A stretch of DNA of 64,000 nucleotides from a bacterium (GTDB lineage: Bacteria; Armatimonadota; Zipacnadia; Zipacnadales; UBA11051), in NCBI GenBank assembly GCA_030604405.1, contig JAUVVY010000012.1:38103-102102 (forward strand), given 5' to 3'. Position 1 is the stretch's first letter; each line of letters opens with the position of its first letter. The notes beneath the pieces were generated by a model, which was not told the origin of the DNA, searched no databases, and saw nothing but the letters and a program-made list of their open reading frames with translations. Of the stretch, positions 32,806-41,882 are shown piece after piece. The position numbers and the translations under genes were made by a program.

Positions 32806-33483
32806 ATGTCCAAAATCAAATACACGTCAATAGCAACAGCGGGCTTGGTCCTCTGCTGCGCAGGGGGCTGGGCTCTTTTTCATTACTTGGAGCCTGCGGC
32901 CGACGCGGCGCGCCTATCGCCGCCGGTAATGGTCCTGGCGCCACAGCAGTATGAGGCCTGGGCGCGGCAGCATTTCTTCAGGCACCATTCCGGCGACAAG
33001 CCGCTGAACTGGAAGCTGGCACAGACTGCCGTGGAATTTCACCGCTTGAAACCGATGGGCAAGTTCGTCCTGCACAAGAATGATTGCTCCGATTTCGTTG
33101 ATTGCATTGTGGACGAGGCTTTGGGCTACGGGGCCCGGTTCAACCGCGACTCGGATCGCCACATTGCCACTCACACGCGCGGCATCTGGCAGAGCTTCTA
33201 CTGGAATGAGCAGGTGCCGCTCTTGCCGGGCGACATCATCTCCGTGCGCCACTCGCCCTGGTATCATCCCGATCCGCAGTCATGCTGGCACGTGGGCATC
33301 ATCGGCGCCGATGGGAAGGTCTATGACTTTGTCAAGCTGAAATCCTGGTCGGCGGCGCGATACGGGCGCACCTCTGTGGAATGGTTCATCCGTCACTCCA
33401 ACGGGGCGCGACAGCTCCACGTCTGGCGCTTGCACCCGCGATACCGCTACTGCGTCAGCGCGCTGCCGGGCTTGGCAAGTTGA
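32806..33483 (+). CDS. Membrane-anchored NlpC/P60-like cysteine hydrolase candidate
   Basis: The 225-residue protein starts at ATG 32806 with one N-terminal membrane segment (TAGLVLCCAGGWALF). The core carries KNDCSDFVDCIVDEALG (Cys94), LLPGDIISVRHSPW and SCWHVGIIGADG (His162). This Cys-then-His order, with a GD turn between, fits NlpC/P60-type papain-fold hydrolases of cell-wall peptides. No exact family is recognised. The ribosome site is weak and the leader contains repeat copy B. It lies about 190 bases after the M48 protease gene, so a shared envelope role is possible. Confidence 0.65.
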   Translation: MSKIKYTSIATAGLVLCCAGGWALFHYLEPAADAARLSPPVMVLAPQQYEAWARQHFFRHHSGDKPLNWKLAQTAVEFHRLKPMGKFVLHKNDCSDFVDCIVDEALGYGARFNRDSDRHIATHTRGIWQSFYWNEQVPLLPGDIISVRHSPWYHPDPQSCWHVGIIGADGKVYDFVKLKSWSAARYGRTSVEWFIRHSNGARQLHVWRLHPRYRYCVSALPGLAS

Positions 33484-33530
33484 GCCATAGCAAAGATGAC
33501 AACTGATTACCTTGGGAGGTGCCTGATAAG

Positions 33531-34340
33531 GTGAGCGCAAGTAGCTTTCGTGAAGCCGGCTGGGTATGGGAAGGGCAGGGCTTTGATCCTGATGTCCCGC
33601 CATCTATTTATGGCGTAGGCGAGGGGGCTACCTACTTCGGCCTGGACCGCTGCAATCTCATGTTCCACCCTAACGACGAGATCACCCTCGGCAAGCTGGC
33701 AGACAGGCGCGAGGTCGTAGCCGACATCTCGAAGTGGAAGTTCGTAGAAATACCCCGCCAGGACGGCGTTGCTGGCGGCGTAGGCTTCCGCAACTGGCGC
33801 GACAGTGACCCCAACACTGCCCGCGCGGAGGCTGAGAATCTCAGTCGGCTGTCTCTGCAATTCCCCAATGTAGTGGGCGCTATGATAGACGACACCACCG
33901 GCATGCTGGAGTACGACGACTATGGCCCCGACGCCCCGGCTGCAGTTCGTGCGGCCCTCCACAGCGCCAATCCCGACCTCAAGCTGTGGATTGTCGTCTA
34001 TTGGCAGCAACTGACTGAGGATTACTGGGAGCCATTTGCTGAGGCTATTGATGTCGTCCACCTCTGGGTGGGAGACCCGTGGAAGCTCGTTAACCTCGAA
34101 GAATATGTGAACACGTGCGGCGAGGTGTTTCCGGGCAAGGAGATCATCGTGGGCAGCTACCTCCGCGACTATTCACGCAAGCAGGAGGTGCCGACGGAGT
34201 GCGTTGTCCAGCAGTATGAGATCATGTACCGGCTGTGGGAGCAGGAGCGGATTGCCGGCTACAGCATCCTGGGCGCCTGCCTGATAGACCGCCACCCCGA
34301 CCAGGCCGAGTTCATCCGCAACTTCATCGCCGACCATTAG
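33531..34340 (+). CDS. Small TIM-barrel protein, related to the barrel of the 45661 protein
   Basis: A GTG at 33531 with GGGAGG 11 bases upstream gives 269 residues. A nearer GTG at 33519 overlaps that ribosome site. The centre, FPNVVGAMIDDTTGMLEYDD and then NPDLKLWIVVYWQQL, parallels the barrel of the protein at 45661 (YPNFVAFTCDDFSHNYGFY, NPDLLFVPLIYYPGI). In both, a paired acidic DD sits at the end of a strand. No signal peptide is visible. It may be a glycosidase-type barrel, but no catalytic pair can be proven. Confidence 0.68.
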   Translation: MSASSFREAGWVWEGQGFDPDVPPSIYGVGEGATYFGLDRCNLMFHPNDEITLGKLADRREVVADISKWKFVEIPRQDGVAGGVGFRNWRDSDPNTARAEAENLSRLSLQFPNVVGAMIDDTTGMLEYDDYGPDAPAAVRAALHSANPDLKLWIVVYWQQLTEDYWEPFAEAIDVVHLWVGDPWKLVNLEEYVNTCGEVFPGKEIIVGSYLRDYSRKQEVPTECVVQQYEIMYRLWEQERIAGYSILGACLIDRHPDQAEFIRNFIADH

Positions 34341-34505
34341 CTCTCCTTACTCGATAAAGCGCAATGATTCATTCGGCTTCTCATGCACCGTCGCCCGCGA
34401 GAAGACGTCGCCATTGCTTGCCCGGACGGGAACCATTCGCAGACCGTACGACCGTTATTGTAGCAAAGCACATGAGTATTGCAGTGCATATTTTCGCAGG
34501 TCGTG

Positions 34506-34534
34506 TTGCGGCAGCCAGATTTCCCTGTTATCAT
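34506..34534 (+). promoter_or_regulatory. Probable promoter of nifU-nifS
   Basis: TTGCGG (34506-34511) and TATCAT (34529-34534) are 17 bases apart, each near consensus. The start would be near 34541, about 34 bases before the nifU ATG. No clear IscR-type operator was recognised around it. Confidence 0.5.
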
Positions 34535-34574
34535 AGCCTCTCAACAAGCCGCGCCAAGGAGAAACCATCAGCCC

Positions 34575-35411
34575 ATGTGGGATTATAATGATAAGGTGAA
34601 AGATCACTTCCTCAACCCGCGCAACGTCGGCGAGATCGAGAATCCCGACGGCGTCGGCGACGTCGGCAACCTGCGCTGCGGTGACGCGCTCAAACTCTAC
34701 ATCAAGGTGGACAAATCCGACGGTGAGGAGCGCATCTCAGATATCAAGTTCCAGACCTTCGGCTGTGCCAGCGCAATAGCCGCGGCCTCGGCGATGACCG
34801 AGATCGCCAAGGGCATGACCCTGGACGAAGTCGCCCAGATCACCAACCAGGACATCGTCGAGTACCTCGGCGGACTGCCTGCGGCGAAGATTCACTGCTC
34901 GGTGATGGGCGCCGAGGCGTTGCACGCTGCCATCGCCGACTACCGGGGCGAAGAGCCCCAAGCGCCCAGCGCCGACGACAATATCATCTGCGAATGTTTC
35001 GAGATCACCGAAAAGCAGATCCGCGACGCCGTATTCCGCAACAATCTCACTACCGCCGAGCAGGTGACCAACTACACCAAGGCCGGCGGCGCATGCGGCC
35101 AGTGCATACCCGAGATCGAGCGCATCATCGGCGAGGTACTGACCGAAAAAGCCGCCATGAGGTGTGATATTGTCCCCGAGAACGAGCGAGACGCGAGGAT
35201 AAGGCAGGTGCTGGCGGAAGAGATCGCCCCCGAATTGGGCGTGCATGGCGGCGGCCTGCAACTGGTCGCCATCGAGGGCGACAAAGTGATCGTGGTGATG
35301 CAGGGCGCGTGCCAGATGTGTGCCAATCTCCAGACCACGGTGAACGATTTCGTCGAGAAGAAGCTGCGCGAGCAAGTGGATGAGAACATCGTGGTGGAGG
35401 TCGGCGGATGA
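34575..35411 (+). CDS. nifU: NifU, three-domain Fe-S cluster scaffold
   Basis: The 278-residue protein starts at MWDYNDKVKDHFLNPRNVGE, with AAGGAG upstream. The N-terminal IscU-like scaffold has Cys35 (NLRCGD), Cys64 (TFGCAS) and Cys108 (KIHCSVMG). A central 2Fe-2S domain has Cys139, Cys141, Cys174 and Cys177 (CECFEIT; GACGQC). The C-terminal Nfu-like domain has a CxxC at 246-249 (GACQMC). It assembles Fe-S clusters with the NifS encoded next, using sulfur from cysteine. Full-length NifU here is not linked to nitrogenase genes and is probably the general Fe-S machinery. Confidence 0.95.
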   Translation: MWDYNDKVKDHFLNPRNVGEIENPDGVGDVGNLRCGDALKLYIKVDKSDGEERISDIKFQTFGCASAIAAASAMTEIAKGMTLDEVAQITNQDIVEYLGGLPAAKIHCSVMGAEALHAAIADYRGEEPQAPSADDNIICECFEITEKQIRDAVFRNNLTTAEQVTNYTKAGGACGQCIPEIERIIGEVLTEKAAMRCDIVPENERDARIRQVLAEEIAPELGVHGGGLQLVAIEGDKVIVVMQGACQMCANLQTTVNDFVEKKLREQVDENIVVEVGG

Positions 35412-36571
35412 TGGACCGGATCGTCTATCTGGACAACAACGCCACCACCGCCGTCGCACCCGAAGTGTTCGAGGAGATGCAGCCCTACTTTTCGGAACTC
35501 TACGGCAACCCCTCCAGCCTGCACAGCTTCGGCGGCAATATCGCCCACAAGATAGAGGAGGCCCGTGCGCGGCTGGCTGCGCTTCTCGGCGCCGATGAGG
35601 ACGAGATAATCTTCACAGGCTGCGGCACCGAGAGCGACGCCACAGCCATTCACTCGGCTCTGACCACCTTCCCCGACAAGCGCCACATTGTGACCAGCGT
35701 GGTCGAGCACCCGGCGGTGCTGGGACTGTGCGAACACCTTGAAGGCGCAGGCTACCAGGTCACTTACCTGAGCATAGACGAGCAAGGGCGGCTTGACTTG
35801 GGCGAGCTGGCCGAGGCGGTCACTGACGACACCGCCATCGTCTCGATAATGCACGCCAACAACGAATCCGGCGTCGTGTTCCCGCTGGACGACATCGCCC
35901 AGATCGTCAAAGAGCGCGGCTGCCTGCTGCACACTGATGCGGTGCAGTCGGTGGGTAAGCTGCCGCTCGATATGACAGACACGCCCGTTGATTTCCTGTC
36001 GCTTTCGGGCCACAAGCTGCATGGGCCGAAGGGTGTGGGGGCGTTATTTGTGCGCCGTGGCACTGCTTATGCCCCGCTGCTTCTCGGCGGCCATCAGGAA
36101 GACAACCGGCGTGCCGGCACTGAGAATGTGGCCTCGATAGTCGGCCTGGGCAAGGCGGCGCAATTGGCTGCACAGAACATGGAACAGGAGCAGACCCGCG
36201 TGCGGGCGATGCGCGACCGGCTGCAGGAGGAGCTGCTGGCCCGCTGCCCGGACACGATAGTCAATGGCGCAGACTCCCCGCGCCTGCCCAACACGCTGAA
36301 TATTTCTTTCGGCTACATCGAGGGCGAAAGCATCACCCTGATGCTGGATGAACTGGGCATTTGTGTTTCGACGGGGTCGGCATGTTCTTCGGGGTCGCTG
36401 GAGGTCTCGCACGTAATCCAGCGCATGAAGGTCCCGGAGATGTTCGCTCACGGCTCGATCCGCATCAGCCTGAGCCGCTACAACACCGAGCAAGAGATTG
36501 ACTACGTTATCGAGCAGTTACCGCCGATAGTCGCCCGCCTCCGCCAGATGTCCCCCTACGGGCGGGAGTAG
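35408..36571 (+). CDS. nifS: NifS-type cysteine desulfurase
   Basis: The 387-residue PLP enzyme overlaps the nifU stop by four bases (ATGA). It begins VYLDNNATTAVAPEVFEEM. PLP-binding residues include His101 (VVEHPAV) and Lys203 (SGHKLHGPKG). The sulfur-carrying cysteine is Cys326 in STGSACSSGS. It releases sulfur from cysteine as an enzyme persulfide and passes it to NifU. The window contains many Fe-S proteins (33.5 kb apart at most) that would need it: two oxidoreductases and a radical SAM protein. Confidence 0.96.
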   Translation: MMDRIVYLDNNATTAVAPEVFEEMQPYFSELYGNPSSLHSFGGNIAHKIEEARARLAALLGADEDEIIFTGCGTESDATAIHSALTTFPDKRHIVTSVVEHPAVLGLCEHLEGAGYQVTYLSIDEQGRLDLGELAEAVTDDTAIVSIMHANNESGVVFPLDDIAQIVKERGCLLHTDAVQSVGKLPLDMTDTPVDFLSLSGHKLHGPKGVGALFVRRGTAYAPLLLGGHQEDNRRAGTENVASIVGLGKAAQLAAQNMEQEQTRVRAMRDRLQEELLARCPDTIVNGADSPRLPNTLNISFGYIEGESITLMLDELGICVSTGSACSSGSLEVSHVIQRMKVPEMFAHGSIRISLSRYNTEQEIDYVIEQLPPIVARLRQMSPYGRE

Positions 36572-36655
36572 CACCGGCGCCCCATATTCCGCATGGGTAC
36601 GCGTCCTCCGCGAAGATACGTTTACCAGCCCGAGTCTCCCTGGCCTTTGCCGTGT

Positions 36656-36680
36656 GTAGGGCGCGGGCTCGTACCGCGCC
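36656..36680. repeat. GTAGGGCGCGG hairpin repeat, partial
   Basis: GGCGCGG pairs with CCGCGCC around a seven-base loop, as in the first arm of the element at 57995. It lies between the convergent nifS and FGE-domain genes. The remaining 36572-36777 stretch has no recognised gene. Confidence 0.75.
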
Positions 36681-36777
36681 GGTGGTTTGCCGTTTTCTCT
36701 GCGCGGCCGCGCGGCACCCACACACCAAGCCAACGACGTAAAGTGCAAAACGGACAAACTCCAAAGTGTAAAACGAC

Positions 36778-37689
36778 TCAAAGTCCTCGCGCACAACGAA
36801 ACCCGTAGAAGTCGAGGAAGCCGTAGCCAGGGTCGGTGATGTAGCGGTAAGCACAGCGGAAACGCCTGGGAGGGTCATTGAACCAGGAGCCGCCGCGCAA
36901 GACCCGCGCTTTGCCCGGATACGTCAGAATCTGAAATATTTGGCCATTTCTTATGAACAATAACTCTGCGGCGCTAGCTTCCTCCTCGCTCGGCCCGGGT
37001 GGGTTCTTTGATGGTGCATTATGGTAATAATCCTTCTGATACCAGTCAGCGCACCACTCCCAGACGTTGCCCGCAAGGTCCAGCGCCCCACACCAGCTCG
37101 CGCCCTGCGGGAAACTGCCGACAGGGAAGGTCTGCCCGCCCGGGCCCCGCTTCTCATGCCAGCACAGCCGCCTGCCGTCCCACTTGTTGCCCCACGGGAA
37201 TATCCGGCTTTCCGGGCCCCGCGTCGCGTACTCCCACTGCGCCTCCGTCGGCAGGCTCAGCCCATAGTGCTCACAGTAGGCCTTCGCATGCTCCCAAGTC
37301 ACAAGCACTACCGGATGCTGGTCGCGCTGATCGCTGTGTTCGGGGAACTGCCGCCCGGTCACCGCACAGAAGGCCCGGTACTGCGCGTTGGTCACTTCAT
37401 GCTTCCCCAGCCAGAAACCGTCCATCTCCACCTGGCGGGCCGGCTGCTCGTTCGCCAGCGCCTCCGCATTGGCCCCCAGCTTCTCCACCGCGTACTGTAC
37501 CTCCTGAGCGGTAGTTCCCATGCGGAAGCTCCCTGCAGGGACCCACACCAGCGTGCCGCCGTCGGGACCGACGATCTCCTGCCCCACCGCCGTACCCGGC
37601 TCCGTCCACAGCTTGTCATCCTGCCCCACCGCAACCGCCACACACACCACCACTGCCAGCACCATCATCACGAACACTGTCTTGCGCAT
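36778..37689 (-). CDS. Secreted FGE/SUMF1-domain protein
   Basis: From the ATG at 37689 the protein has 303 residues, with a signal peptide (TVFVMMVLAVVVCVAVAVG). The FGE-sulfatase domain fills the rest: LVWVPAGSFRMG, FWLGKHEVTNAQYRAFC, LSLPTEAQWEYATRG, LAGNVWEWCADWY, VLRGGSWFNDPPRRFRCAYR and the GFRCA end. True formylglycine-generating enzymes need a pair of copper-binding cysteines. I see no clear pair in the expected place, and no sulfatase gene is in the window. It is therefore more likely a binding or structural member. Confidence 0.88.
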   Translation of the reverse strand: MRKTVFVMMVLAVVVCVAVAVGQDDKLWTEPGTAVGQEIVGPDGGTLVWVPAGSFRMGTTAQEVQYAVEKLGANAEALANEQPARQVEMDGFWLGKHEVTNAQYRAFCAVTGRQFPEHSDQRDQHPVVLVTWEHAKAYCEHYGLSLPTEAQWEYATRGPESRIFPWGNKWDGRRLCWHEKRGPGGQTFPVGSFPQGASWCGALDLAGNVWEWCADWYQKDYYHNAPSKNPPGPSEEEASAAELLFIRNGQIFQILTYPGKARVLRGGSWFNDPPRRFRCAYRYITDPGYGFLDFYGFRCARGL

Positions 37690-37934
37690 CGCTCTTGCCT
37701 CGCTTCGTGTGTTCACGTCATCCCTGGTTCGGGTCTGTTGAGTCGCCATCACTTATTACCTTTCGACCAGCGTTGTCCATTTCCTGCCCTCGCTATCACC
37801 TGCCGCAATAGAAGTGTGTGTCGTCGCGCGGCCGCAGGCAGGTCATATCCGCGCCGGATGGAAACCTTCCCACTGTAGGCAGCATAGTGCCATGAGAACG
37901 GCGCGGCGTATCAACTGCCAAGGAGGCTTCTACA

Positions 37935-39242
37935 TTGTACCCGCTTACCCCGATGAAGCTTTTCGCACTCGACCGCGTGCAGCAGGACCCACGCTGCATC
38001 CAACGTATGGAGCGGATGCTCGACGCCATCGGCCGCTCGTCTGATGAGGTCGTATGGATTACCGACGACAATCTTCCGGAAGTTGTGGAGCAGCTTTCGA
38101 ATCTGTGGCCGCCCGACGAGGTGCCCAATGGCCACGTGCGCACATTCATGCGGCCGCTGGTTTTCACTATGATTCATACTGGCGAGGAGCTGCCCGACAT
38201 CACCGACAAGCTCCTGCACTGGCCCAGTGACACCGATGAGGGTATAGTCAGAGCTATCCTCGGCCAATTCGAGGCAATTCACGCCTACCACCCCTATGAA
38301 AAGGACCAGAAGGAGAACCGGGTCTGCTGGCCGACCTGGGACTTCGGAACCATGATGGGCTGCCCGCACGGATGCCACTACTGCGGGCACGGCAAGTCGG
38401 GCAAGTTCATCACGGTCGCGCTGAACCTGGAGGAGTTCATGGAGCACGTGGTGCCGAGGACGATCGCGAAGTATCCGTGGCAAAAATGCTTCCGCATGAT
38501 CGGCTGGAGCGCTGACATGATCGCCTTCGAGCCGGAATATGGCTGCTTCGACCTGTTCACCCGCAAGCTCGCCGAATACGATCGCTACGGCTACTTCCAC
38601 GCCGCCAGCTCGAACGTGGACTGGATCGCCGACCTGCCCCGCAAGGACCGACTGATCGCAATCTTCAGTGTCACGTGCGAGGCCGTCGCCCGCGACATCG
38701 AGCCCGGCAGCGGCCACGCATTTGACCGCTTCGAGGCCGGCCGCAAGTGCAACCAGTTCGGCGTGCCTGTGCGTTACAAGTTCAAGCCGATGATTCCTGT
38801 GCGCAACTGGCGCGAGCAGTACGCCGCTGCAATCGAGCAGGCGCTGAAGCTGTCCAACCCCGAGTCGATCGGCTTCTGCGTCATCATGTGGATGAACCTG
38901 GAGACACTGGCTGAGAAGATTGACCTCGACCTGCTGGAGCCGGAGTACGTGGAGGCCGCGCAGGAGGCGGCTGAGGAGATGGAGGGGAACGTCTGCGCCC
39001 CGTTTCCTCATCGTGTGCGCGCGGAGATCTACCGCTTCCTCATCGAGCAGGTGCGACGCTGGGATGACGAGGTTTTGCTGTTTTTGAGCACCGAGTCGCG
39101 CGAGATGTGGGACGAGCTGAAGGACGAGTTGGGTCAGGACCCGAATTCATTTTTCTGCGGCTGCAGTTCGGTCGCGCTCCCCGGCCGCAAGCTCAGTCTA
39201 TCCCAAGGCTGCCCCCACTCGACGTATTCGCCGCTGGCGTGA
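37935..39242 (+). CDS. Radical SAM protein, spore-photoproduct-lyase-like
   Basis: The 435-residue protein starts at a TTG with AGGAGG 8 bases upstream; the next ATG, at 37953, has no such site. The radical SAM motif is C-x3-C-x2-C at 143-150 (GCPHGCHYC), followed by GHGKSGKFIT. This spacing and the long N-terminal domain resemble SplB-type enzymes, which repair a UV lesion in DNA. A C-terminal CGC and GCPHS cysteine set may hold a second cluster. Without spore genes here, the function is unproven. Confidence 0.78.
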   Translation: MYPLTPMKLFALDRVQQDPRCIQRMERMLDAIGRSSDEVVWITDDNLPEVVEQLSNLWPPDEVPNGHVRTFMRPLVFTMIHTGEELPDITDKLLHWPSDTDEGIVRAILGQFEAIHAYHPYEKDQKENRVCWPTWDFGTMMGCPHGCHYCGHGKSGKFITVALNLEEFMEHVVPRTIAKYPWQKCFRMIGWSADMIAFEPEYGCFDLFTRKLAEYDRYGYFHAASSNVDWIADLPRKDRLIAIFSVTCEAVARDIEPGSGHAFDRFEAGRKCNQFGVPVRYKFKPMIPVRNWREQYAAAIEQALKLSNPESIGFCVIMWMNLETLAEKIDLDLLEPEYVEAAQEAAEEMEGNVCAPFPHRVRAEIYRFLIEQVRRWDDEVLLFLSTESREMWDELKDELGQDPNSFFCGCSSVALPGRKLSLSQGCPHSTYSPLA

Positions 39243-39263
39243 AAGCGAGAAAGAGGCAGGCCG

Positions 39264-41696
39264 ATGCTTTGGTGCGTCATTCTGACGGCCGTTCTGCTGG
39301 CGAGCGCAGTATTCGCAGCGCCAGTGCTGCAGTTGGGATTGATCGTTGACGAGGATGTCTCCCCCCATCAAGCGGCCATTCGCGACTGGGCACAGCAGCA
39401 TTACTCGGTCACCCTCATCCGTCCTGACGGCGCGGGTAACTTCCTCGATGAGGCGGGCAAGGCCGTCGCGCTCGGCGACTTTTCTTGCCTCTGGTATCAC
39501 TGTGTGATGGGCCATCCGCGAGAGCTTTCGCCCTGGTATTGCAAGTTGACCACAGAGGGCTCGTTGCGCGCGATGGCCGATTACCTGGCCTGCGGGGGCG
39601 GTCTCTACGTCACCGGTAGCGGGGCCCGTTATCTCACCCGCCTCGGGGCCGAGCCGTACTTTGCCAGTATGGACTATGTGAAGGGCGGCAACAACTCCGA
39701 TTGCGGCTATGAGGCCCTGGATCCCGAGCACCCGATATTTGCCGGCCTCGACAATACCTTCATAGTACAGCACATGCGCAGGGATGAGAATGGCGCCTGC
39801 GGCTTCTGGAAGCCGGAGAGACTGCAGTCCCCTCTGGCATACAGCTACCTGTGCACCCAGGAGCAGCAGGAGCGTTTCCTGGCAGGCACGCCATTGGCTC
39901 GCTGGGCCGGTCTCGAACAGGACCGCTTCATCATCGTCGAGCATCAGGTCGGCGCCGGCAAGGTCATCACCAACGGGCCGTACTTCTATTACTTCGATGA
40001 TCCCGAGGACCCACACCGCGAGAACCTGGAGCGGCTGACCCACAACATTGTACAGTACATCGGCCACGACGGGCCCGTGCCCGTACAGCCTGACGCGCCC
40101 GCGGCTAAGACACTAATGCGGCGCAGCGGAGTCTACTGGGGCCTCGACCTGACTGATGAAGACTACGCCGCAATTGACATCATGGATTACTACTTCGACA
40201 TCTATCTCATGCAGCCGCCGAAGGGCTACGGTACCCGGCCCTGGCCGCCCTCTATCCACCTGGAAAGGACCATTGGCGTCGAGGGTGAGCGCGGCAAGGG
40301 CTTCATCGCCGGCGATATCCGCTACAACCCCGTCGTCTCGATGTACGCCTACGCCCAGTGCAAAAGCCTCTTCCCGAACAACAGCAACTGCAAAGTGCTG
40401 GAGGCGTGGTGCAACGACTATCTGCTTACCGCCGACCCCGGTGTCCTGGAAAGCCTGCGCAACTGCGTCGAGTTCGTGTTATGGGCCCAATACGATGAGA
40501 ACGGCTACAACGCCTTCCTGGATGAGACCGGCCAGATGGAGTTCGAGGACAGAAAAGGCGACCCGGCCTGGGCCTATGGCTGGCCCTATATGAACTTCGC
40601 CTGGCCCGACGGCTTCGGCTACCACTGGAAAGCCTTCGAGTCGTTCCACCATACCACCCCCGCCTTTCCACTGGTAAAGGCGTACGAGATTGCCGGCGAT
40701 GAGCGCTGCCTGCAGGCCGCCAAGAACTGGCTCGAGCACCAGCTTCCCCGCTACGGCCCCAACGACGGCGTGTACGAGGTGCAGTGGCAGGGCAAGCAGG
40801 CGTACTGGACCGGCTACAACCCGATGCCTCCGGTGGGGACCGATAACGATGGCGTGGATAACATTCAGACGCTCCTTGCCGAGCCGCTGGCCGCAGTCGG
40901 CTATCACACGAAGGACGCCTGGATGCTGGAGCGGGCGCGCGGGCTGCTGTGGTATGTCTGCCGCGAGCTTGCCACAGACGGCGAGTGGTATTACATGTCC
41001 ATCAACTCGACCAAGTACGGCCTCATGCACCGCAGCCACATGAGCGCGGTCGTCGCGCCGGGCCTCAACGCCATCGCCTACCTTGAGGCCGCCGGCATGG
41101 ACTGCTCGGACATCAAGCACTACTTTCTGCGCGGCACGGTGCTGTATCGAAGCTGGGCCGCACCCAGCAAGTGGGATTTCACCCACTGTCTGGCGAAGTT
41201 GCTGCCGGAAAAACCTCTGCCCCGTGACGCCTCGGCCAATGGTCGCGAAGTGCAGTTCGTGGATTTCATCAAGGTCTATCACGCCGAGCTGCGGGAAGTG
41301 GCGCTCAAAGACACCATCCCGGCCGGCTTTGTTGTGCCTGACCGGCTCGAACTGCTCATAGAGTCGCCGCATGGCAACCGCACTTTGACGGTCACGCCGG
41401 ACGAGCTTGCCGCAGGGATACTGATTGCGGAGGACTGCCGGCCTGGGGATGCTTTCGCGGTCTGCTACACGCTGCAGGTGCAGGACATCACGAAGGTGAC
41501 TGAGACGCCCACGCCGCAGCTCGTGATGCGTGGCATCCAGGCGATGCTAGGCCCGGACGCGTGGATCGAGACGACGGTTGACGCCGTGTATGTAGGGGAC
41601 TTGTTGAAGCCGCAGCCGATCAACGTATCCAACTTCCGCGACCGCAGCCTCTACGCCGGCCCCCTGCCACGGATTCCAATGGTGCAGGCCAAATAG
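39264..41696 (+). CDS. Secreted GATase-like and alpha-toroid protein of unknown function
   Basis: The 810-residue protein starts 21 bases after the radical SAM gene. It has a signal peptide (VILTAVLLASAVFAAP). Residues of about 25-280 look like a ThuA/GATase-like Rossmann domain (MADYLACGGGLYVTGSG; VGAGKVITNGPYFYYFD). Residues of about 300-690 are an alpha/alpha barrel (FGYHWKAFESFHHTTPAFPL; CLQAAKNWLEHQ), as in several glycan-active enzymes. A beta-domain closes the protein. No catalytic residues can be assigned. It probably acts on extracellular glycans. Confidence 0.72.
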   Translation: MLWCVILTAVLLASAVFAAPVLQLGLIVDEDVSPHQAAIRDWAQQHYSVTLIRPDGAGNFLDEAGKAVALGDFSCLWYHCVMGHPRELSPWYCKLTTEGSLRAMADYLACGGGLYVTGSGARYLTRLGAEPYFASMDYVKGGNNSDCGYEALDPEHPIFAGLDNTFIVQHMRRDENGACGFWKPERLQSPLAYSYLCTQEQQERFLAGTPLARWAGLEQDRFIIVEHQVGAGKVITNGPYFYYFDDPEDPHRENLERLTHNIVQYIGHDGPVPVQPDAPAAKTLMRRSGVYWGLDLTDEDYAAIDIMDYYFDIYLMQPPKGYGTRPWPPSIHLERTIGVEGERGKGFIAGDIRYNPVVSMYAYAQCKSLFPNNSNCKVLEAWCNDYLLTADPGVLESLRNCVEFVLWAQYDENGYNAFLDETGQMEFEDRKGDPAWAYGWPYMNFAWPDGFGYHWKAFESFHHTTPAFPLVKAYEIAGDERCLQAAKNWLEHQLPRYGPNDGVYEVQWQGKQAYWTGYNPMPPVGTDNDGVDNIQTLLAEPLAAVGYHTKDAWMLERARGLLWYVCRELATDGEWYYMSINSTKYGLMHRSHMSAVVAPGLNAIAYLEAAGMDCSDIKHYFLRGTVLYRSWAAPSKWDFTHCLAKLLPEKPLPRDASANGREVQFVDFIKVYHAELREVALKDTIPAGFVVPDRLELLIESPHGNRTLTVTPDELAAGILIAEDCRPGDAFAVCYTLQVQDITKVTETPTPQLVMRGIQAMLGPDAWIETTVDAVYVGDLLKPQPINVSNFRDRSLYAGPLPRIPMVQAK

Positions 41697-41801
41697 GCAT
41701 ATTTGGCGCTGGGCTGACCTCCAAGAATGGGAGAATAGTGGCGGCCTGCATCAATCATCCTCCGGGGCGAGACCGATTATTAGCGGTCGGTAACGTCAAA
41801 G

Positions 41802-41831
41802 TTGAAGCGAGGGCACAGAGACTGATACAAT
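41802..41831 (+). promoter_or_regulatory. Possible promoter of the nuclease gene
   Basis: TTGAAG (41802-41807) and TACAAT (41826-41831) are 18 bases apart. Just upstream, GACCG and CGGTC (41771-41788) form a short hairpin. Evidence is moderate. Confidence 0.4.
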
Positions 41832-41882
41832 GCAGTCGCAGCGCCGCGTGACATAGCCCAAAATGCTGAGGAGATGGTCTCA

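Noticed and set aside
36778..37689. Active formylglycine-generating enzyme
   Set aside because: The paired copper-binding cysteines could not be placed and no sulfatase gene is present; kept as an FGE-domain protein.
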